A DNA stretch of 60,402 nt from an uncultured Pelagibacteraceae bacterium (GTDB taxonomy: Bacteria; Pseudomonadota; Alphaproteobacteria; Pelagibacterales; Pelagibacteraceae), in the NCBI GenBank assembly GCA_902573705.1, contig CACGKR010000002.1:1-60402 (forward strand), given 5' to 3'. The number at the start of each line of letters is the position of its first letter. Positions within the stretch are counted from its first letter, which is position 1. The position numbers and the translations under genes are program-made. The notes under the pieces are model-generated. The model saw only the letters and a list, made by a program, of their open reading frames with translations. It ran no database searches and was not told the DNA's origin. This document shows positions 56,490 through 60,402 of the stretch, in pieces.

Positions 56490-57599
56490 TTATTTTTTTT
56501 CTATAATGAATAGTTCATTATTAAAATAAAGGCCTTTATTTTTATTTATTATATTTTGAACAATTCTTTGATATTTTTTTTGACTTTCAGCCTTCATAAT
56601 TTGTTCATCAGAAATTTGATTGACATAAACAGCTGCATTCCAAGCTGAAAATATCAATGATGTGGCTATTCCACCACTTATTTCATTAGGTAATGCTCTC
56701 AAGATATATCTAATTTTTTTTGTTTTATGAAATTTTAGAGTTTTTAATAAAGATTTATCTGTATTTGACTTGATATATTTTTCAATCGATGAATATAAAT
56801 ATGGAAATGGATTTTCTTTAGGCCAAATTTTTTTTACTATCTTGTTTGCCGGATCTCCGCCACAAGCATGTACAACAACTAGCTTTCCTTTTTTTGCTAA
56901 AGATTTAATCATAGGCTCAATTACATATTTCACTTTTTTCTCTGCCGTTACTCTTGATCTATAAGGTTGAGATGCAATAATTAAATCATAATCAGTTTTT
57001 CCATTGTTTTGATTAGGTATAACATCTTTCAGAACAAATTCTTGGTCTTTTCTATAAATTACAATAACTGACGGTTCTTTATAAGTTGATGTACCTGTTT
57101 TAGGATTTGTTTCAACTTGCCACTTTTTTGCTAAAAATTCTTGATTAAGTTTTCTTAGCTGAATATTAAAATCTAATGAGGAGTTGCCTTTTAATTTAAC
57201 AACTTTCCAGTTCATTTTTTTTTGCTTATAAATATTATTTGATCTTAACGATGTTGATTCAACATAATTCAAGTTAGAAATTACAAAAACTGTATTTTTA
57301 TGTTCTACAAATCTATCTGGTAATTTTTCTAAGCCCAATCTTACATCCTCCATGCTGATTTCTTTGGTACTTACTAATAGAGGAATATTTGGCATTTTTT
57401 GATGACATTGTCTCATAATATTCATTAATAACGAACCATCACCCATACCAGCATCAAATATTTTTAGGGCAGGGTTATTAGGTCTTATTTTATGAACAAT
57501 AGGTTTTAAAGCATCTGCAATTTTATTTTTTTCATTTGTAGTGGTAACGAAAAGAAGATATTTTTGTCTATTATCAAAAAATCTGAAATTTTTTTTCAT
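56490..57599 (-). CDS. Unrecognised protein with SAM-binding-like motif, in metY cluster
   Basis: I do not recognise the family of this 369 aa protein. KIFDAGMGDGSLLMNIM at residues 46-62 resembles motif I of class I SAM-dependent methyltransferases, and YDLIIASQPYRSR followed by SLAKKGKLVVVHACGGD looks like the later strands of such a fold. RYILRALPNEISGGIATSLIFSAWNAAVYVNQIS is a notable C-terminal stretch. It has no signal peptide or membrane span. It starts 1 bp after the alpha/beta hydrolase stop and is read with it and metY copy 2. A methyltransferase role is only an inference. Confidence 0.7.
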   Translation of the reverse strand: MKKNFRFFDNRQKYLLFVTTTNEKNKIADALKPIVHKIRPNNPALKIFDAGMGDGSLLMNIMRQCHQKMPNIPLLVSTKEISMEDVRLGLEKLPDRFVEHKNTVFVISNLNYVESTSLRSNNIYKQKKMNWKVVKLKGNSSLDFNIQLRKLNQEFLAKKWQVETNPKTGTSTYKEPSVIVIYRKDQEFVLKDVIPNQNNGKTDYDLIIASQPYRSRVTAEKKVKYVIEPMIKSLAKKGKLVVVHACGGDPANKIVKKIWPKENPFPYLYSSIEKYIKSNTDKSLLKTLKFHKTKKIRYILRALPNEISGGIATSLIFSAWNAAVYVNQISDEQIMKAESQKKYQRIVQNIINKNKGLYFNNELFIIEKK

Positions 57600-57600
57600 T

Positions 57601-58419
57601 TTATAATTTTTTAGGTGGATAATTTTCTAATACAAAACTTTTTAGGACCTTAAGAACTCTGTCGGCTTCTTCTAAAAGCATCATATGACCACAGTTATCA
57701 ATTATTTCAACTCTACTACCATCAATAAGGTCAGCTAATTTTTTTCCTTCATTTACAGGACACATCTTATCTCCTGTAGCAAGTATTGATAGTGTGGGAA
57801 TCTTTATTTTTTTAGCTGCTTCAAAACCATTCTTATAATTATCACATGCTCTAAAATCTACTCCAAGCGTATTTTTTATAGTTCTTGATTTTGCTAACAT
57901 TCCTCCAGTGTTAATATGATATAATCCTGGCACAGGATGACCACCAAAGTGACCAGCTGGTCCATGTGCCCAATCCATCATTAAATCAACTGCTTTAGGA
58001 TTGTTATCTTCAGCTAAAGATAACAATTCTGGATTCATGGGTATTGCTCCAGCTCCACCCATTAAACTAAGGGTTTTAATTTTTTCGGGATTTTTTGCTG
58101 TACATTCAATTGTAACTAGGCATCCTTGAGAGTGACCAACTAAAGATGCTTCTTCAAAACCAACTGAGTCAATAACATCAATAACCCAATCTGCCATTTC
58201 TTCAATTGATTTTAAACTTTCTCCACTCGATAAACCGTGTCCAGGCATATCTAATGCTAATACGCTATAACCATGGAATGCAAAATATCTTGTTTGGAGT
58301 ACCCATGTCATATGAGTAAGACCACTACCGTGAATAAAAACAATTAATGGCTTGTTTTTATCGAAAGGTCTACCGCCCGTAGAAGCAAAAACTTCTTCTC
58401 CATTTACTTTGAACTTCAT
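57601..58419 (-). CDS. Alpha/beta hydrolase in metY cluster
   Basis: A 272 aa alpha/beta hydrolase. PLIVFIHGSGLTHMTW holds the oxyanion-hole HG, SLVGHSQGCLVT carries the nucleophile (Ser97), LSILATGDKMCPVNEG the likely acid Asp near 219, and IDNCGHMMLLEE the catalytic histidine near 246. No signal peptide is present. It overlaps metY copy 2 by 4 bp (ATGA) and is followed directly by the SAM-binding-like gene, so the three are cotranscribed. Esterase, thioesterase or lactonase activity are all possible; the substrate is unknown. Confidence 0.88.
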   Translation of the reverse strand: MKFKVNGEEVFASTGGRPFDKNKPLIVFIHGSGLTHMTWVLQTRYFAFHGYSVLALDMPGHGLSSGESLKSIEEMADWVIDVIDSVGFEEASLVGHSQGCLVTIECTAKNPEKIKTLSLMGGAGAIPMNPELLSLAEDNNPKAVDLMMDWAHGPAGHFGGHPVPGLYHINTGGMLAKSRTIKNTLGVDFRACDNYKNGFEAAKKIKIPTLSILATGDKMCPVNEGKKLADLIDGSRVEIIDNCGHMMLLEEADRVLKVLKSFVLENYPPKKL

Positions 58420-59750
58420 TGATTTGAGACAAGTCTTGGTTTCCTAGCTGCTCTAAAACCAACTTCAAAATCATTTTTTATGTCATCAATATCTTCAATA
58501 CCAACTGATAATCTGATCATATCATGTGATAGACCTGCAAACTTTAATGTAGCTTCATCCATTTGTGAATGAGTGCCAGATGCAGGGTGTATAACAAGTG
58601 TTCTTGTATCACCAACATTTGCTAGATGTGACGCTAGTTTTACATTATTAATAAATGCTACACCGGCATCTTTCCCTCCTTTAATTCCAAATGCTATCAT
58701 GGATCCACGACCATTCGGTAATAGTTTTTTTGCAAGATTATGATCAGGGTGATCAGGTACACTAGGATGAGAGACCCATGCAACACTTTCATGACCAAGT
58801 AAGTACTTAACCATTTCCTCAGCATTATAACAATGCTTTTTCATTCTTACAGATAAAGTTTCGATACCTTGCAAAACATTCCAAGCGTTTTGTGGACTTA
58901 GACAAGGACCAAAATCTCTCATACCTTCAGCTCTTGCTTTCATTGTAAAAGCAGTAGGTCCAAATTCTTCAGCAAAAGATAACCCATGATATCCTTCATA
59001 AGGTTTTGTCATGGTCGGAAATTTATCGTTTTGCATCCAATCGAAATTTCCACCTTCTACTAATATGCCAGCCATTGACGAACCATGACCAGCCATCCAT
59101 TTAGTTAATGAATGAATAACTATATCTGCACCATGTTCAAATGGTTTGCAAAGATATGGAGTTTGATAAGTAGCATCAACGATTAATGGAATACCGGCAT
59201 CGTGTGCAATCTTTGAAATCTCTGGCATATTCATTATTTCATTTCCAGGATTACCGACAAGTTCACCAAATATACCTTTAGTATTTTTTTGAATTGCTTT
59301 TTTAAATCCTTCTGTATCTCTTGGTTTTACGAAGGTACATTTAATTCCAAACTTGGGTAATGTAAGTCTAAATAAGTTAACAGTTCCACCGTATAGTTGT
59401 GATGAAACTACTAGATGATCTCCTGCTTCACATAAAGTCATAACAGTTAAAAAAATAGCACTCATTCCTGAGGATGTAGCAAGTGCTGCAGTACCGCCTT
59501 CTAATGAAGCGACTCTCTCTTCTAATACAGCCACAGTTGGATTTGAAATTCTACTATAAATATGACCACCTCTTTCTAAATTAAAAAGTGCTGCTGCATG
59601 ATCTACATCGTCAAATAAATATGAAGTAGTTTGATAAATTGGCACTTGTCTTGAACCCGCATTTTTGTGAGGTTGATAGCCTGCATGAAGACTTAATGTA
59701 TCAAATTTGTATGTTTTGGGATTTGTGCTTTTATTATTTTTATCTGTCAT
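58416..59750 (-). CDS. O-acetylhomoserine sulfhydrylase-like PLP enzyme (MetY-type), copy 2
   Basis: A 444 aa Cys/Met-metabolism PLP enzyme paralogous to copy 1. It has HIYSRISNPTVAVLEERVASLEGG, SSQLYGGTVNLFRLTLPKFGI, GNPGNEIMNMPEISKIAHDAG, the PLP lysine in VIHSLTKWMAGHG (Lys217), and GTHSQMDEATLKFAGLSHDMIRLSVGIEDIDDI. The pyrophosphate-side residues match copy 1, but the active-site loops differ (DATYQTPYLCKP against DNTAAPVICKP), suggesting different substrates. It heads the hydrolase/SAM-like operon and is divergent from rplM. Confidence 0.92.
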   Translation of the reverse strand: MTDKNNKSTNPKTYKFDTLSLHAGYQPHKNAGSRQVPIYQTTSYLFDDVDHAAALFNLERGGHIYSRISNPTVAVLEERVASLEGGTAALATSSGMSAIFLTVMTLCEAGDHLVVSSQLYGGTVNLFRLTLPKFGIKCTFVKPRDTEGFKKAIQKNTKGIFGELVGNPGNEIMNMPEISKIAHDAGIPLIVDATYQTPYLCKPFEHGADIVIHSLTKWMAGHGSSMAGILVEGGNFDWMQNDKFPTMTKPYEGYHGLSFAEEFGPTAFTMKARAEGMRDFGPCLSPQNAWNVLQGIETLSVRMKKHCYNAEEMVKYLLGHESVAWVSHPSVPDHPDHNLAKKLLPNGRGSMIAFGIKGGKDAGVAFINNVKLASHLANVGDTRTLVIHPASGTHSQMDEATLKFAGLSHDMIRLSVGIEDIDDIKNDFEVGFRAARKPRLVSNQ

Positions 59751-59786
59751 AAATTTTCCTTATTTTTAAATGTTATTAATTAACTA

Positions 59787-59806
59787 TCAATTTATATATA
59801 AATTGA
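59787..59806. repeat. Perfect 20-bp palindrome between metY copy 2 and rplM
   Basis: TCAATTTATATATAAATTGA is its own reverse complement over 20 bp, in the 91 bp divergent spacer. The rplM -35 hexamer overlaps its right end. It could be an operator for either gene or a chance AT-rich dyad. Confidence 0.5.
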
Positions 59807-59830
59807 CAATAAGGCATTTATCAGTATTAA
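59803..59830 (+). promoter_or_regulatory. Promoter of rplM-rpsI
   Basis: A perfect TTGACA at 59803-59808 is followed, 16 bp later, by TATTAA at 59825-59830 (four of six matches to TATAAT). The rplM ATG at 59842 is only about 12 bp beyond, so the leader would be very short or absent. The palindrome at 59787-59806 overlaps the -35. Confidence 0.55.
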
Positions 59831-59841
59831 TCCCGCCAATC

Positions 59842-60301
59842 ATGACTAAATTTGTGAAAAAAGACCAATTATCATCATCGTGGTATGAAATAGATGCTGA
59901 TAATGCAATCGTTGGAAGACTTGCAACAATTATTTCAAAAATAATTAGAGGAAAAAATAAAACAACTTATACACCACACATGGATGATGGTGATTTTGTA
60001 GTTGTTAAAAATATAGAAAAAATAAAGTTTACTGGAAAAAAATTTCAAAACAAAAAATATTTTAGACACACAGGATATCCTGGAGGTATTAAAGAAACTA
60101 CACCAGAAAAAATATCTGAAAAAAAAACCTGAAGAAACATTAAAATTAGCTGTAAAAAGAATGCTTCCTGGAGGAGTACTTGGAAGAAAACAACTAACAA
60201 AATTGAAAATTTATGTTGGGAGTAATCATCCACATACTGCTCAAAACTTAAAAATTATCGAATTAGGAAAACTTAATAATAAAAATATTGTAAGAAGTTA
60301 A
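59842..60301 (+). CDS. rplM: 50S ribosomal protein L13, frameshifted at an A9 tract
   Basis: L13 is an early assembly protein of the large subunit. The real start is ATG 59842 ([10 protein letters not shown]), not the track start at 59770. [27 protein letters not shown] and [13 protein letters not shown] are diagnostic. The frame breaks at a run of nine A (60119-60127), giving a premature stop. With eight A the protein continues [41 protein letters not shown] and stops at 60301, total 152 aa, a normal length. As rplM is essential, I suspect a sequence error, or else transcript slippage on the A tract. Confidence 0.94.
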
Positions 60302-60402
60302 ATGGAAAATCTACAACAAAATGTTAAAGAACAAAAATTAAAATTAGACTTTAGAGATAGTAAATATGCAACTGGTAGAAGAAAAACTTCTATTGCAAAG
60401 GT
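60302..60402 (+). CDS. rpsI: 30S ribosomal protein S9, N-terminal part (3' end outside window)
   Basis: The frame begins with ATG immediately after the rplM stop, and the first 34 codons give an N-terminal extension MENLQQNVKEQKLKLDF followed by YATGRRKTSIAKV, the conserved S9 start. The partner is rplM, the invariant order. The rest of the gene, including the basic C-terminal tail, lies beyond the window. Confidence 0.93.
   Translation, partial: MENLQQNVKEQKLKLDFRDSKYATGRRKTSIAK

Noticed and set aside
59770-59841. N-terminal extension of rplM given by the ORF track
   Set aside because: It covers the promoter-like sequence and palindrome and is not L13-like; ATG 59842 fits the family.
1-60402. 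CRISPR arrays, insertion sequences, prophage genes or rRNA
   Set aside because: No repeated units, transposase or phage-like proteins, or rRNA sequences were seen; essentially all DNA is accounted for by housekeeping or metabolic genes.

Overview
The window reads as a chromosomal segment of a SAR11-type alphaproteobacterium (Pelagibacterales, close to 'Candidatus Pelagibacter'). The grounds are strong A+T richness, lysine/asparagine/isoleucine-rich proteins, spacers that are mostly 0-10 bp, frequent 1-4 bp stop/start overlaps, alphaproteobacterial gene orders (gatCAB, nusB-thiL-hppA, plsX-ihfA-merR, pdxJ-acpS-lepB-rnc-recO) and an apparently complete heterotetrameric sarcosine oxidase operon. 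No mobile element, phage gene, CRISPR array or rRNA was seen. No stretch over 300 bp lacks a gene; the longest gene-free interval is about 118 bp (56372-56489). The assignment rests on pattern recognition, not on a database search.

Layout. 1-4527: end of the spc/alpha ribosomal operon (rplO, secY, adk, rpsM, rpsK, rpoA, rplQ). 4538-10448: RluA-type pseudouridine synthase, lipB, mgtE, panC, then galU-ugd for UDP-glucuronate. 10452-17125 (minus): a RidA protein, a small exported protein, topA, plsY, a dihydroorotase homologue lacking its HxH metal motif, pyrB and ruvX. 17176-23776 (plus): gatCAB, an O-methyltransferase, trhO, a MATE exporter and a nuclease. 23773-30441 (minus): an amino-acid-type ABC permease and binding protein (no ATPase nearby) and soxBDAG, followed by tRNA-Ser(GCU). 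30601-32811: a soluble-type lytic transglycosylase. 32854-40174 (plus): dapA, smpB, folK, a shortened RelA/SpoT, pyrE, pdxJ, acpS, lepB, rnc, recO. 40175-48564: hemB (minus), a 2-oxoglutarate oxygenase-like gene, rpiB, glyA, nrdR, and the riboflavin cluster ribD-ribE-ribBX-ribH running into nusB and thiL. 48647-55053: hppA, a BamE-like lipoprotein gene, a cytochrome bc1 chaperone, rpmF, plsX, ihfA, a MerR regulator, rpmG, chorismate mutase and a damaged ctaA. 55046-59750 (minus): a sulfur-amino-acid neighbourhood with two MetY-type enzymes flanking an alpha/beta hydrolase and an unrecognised SAM-binding-like protein. 59842-60402: rplM and the start of rpsI.

Functional threads. Sarcosine oxidase turns sarcosine into glycine and a one-carbon unit that GlyA could use, and the nearby binding protein/permease pair may import a related solute. 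The riboflavin cluster supplies the FAD and FMN that sarcosine oxidase needs. Pyrimidine genes (pyrB, pyrX-like, pyrE) are split between two places. The two MetY enzymes fit the known dependence of SAR11 on reduced sulfur for methionine.

Three genes are broken as read: soxB (G8 tract), rplM (A9 tract) and ctaA (apparent deletion plus frameshift). Because rplM is essential, the homopolymer breaks are probably sequence or assembly errors, although transcriptional slippage is possible. The most interesting biological points are the catalytically altered homologues (PyrC without HxH, RibBA without the cyclohydrolase cysteines, NrdR with CxC pairs, RSH without its middle regulatory domains), the metY-hydrolase-unknown-metY cluster, and the extreme compaction, including two divergent genes whose start codons overlap.
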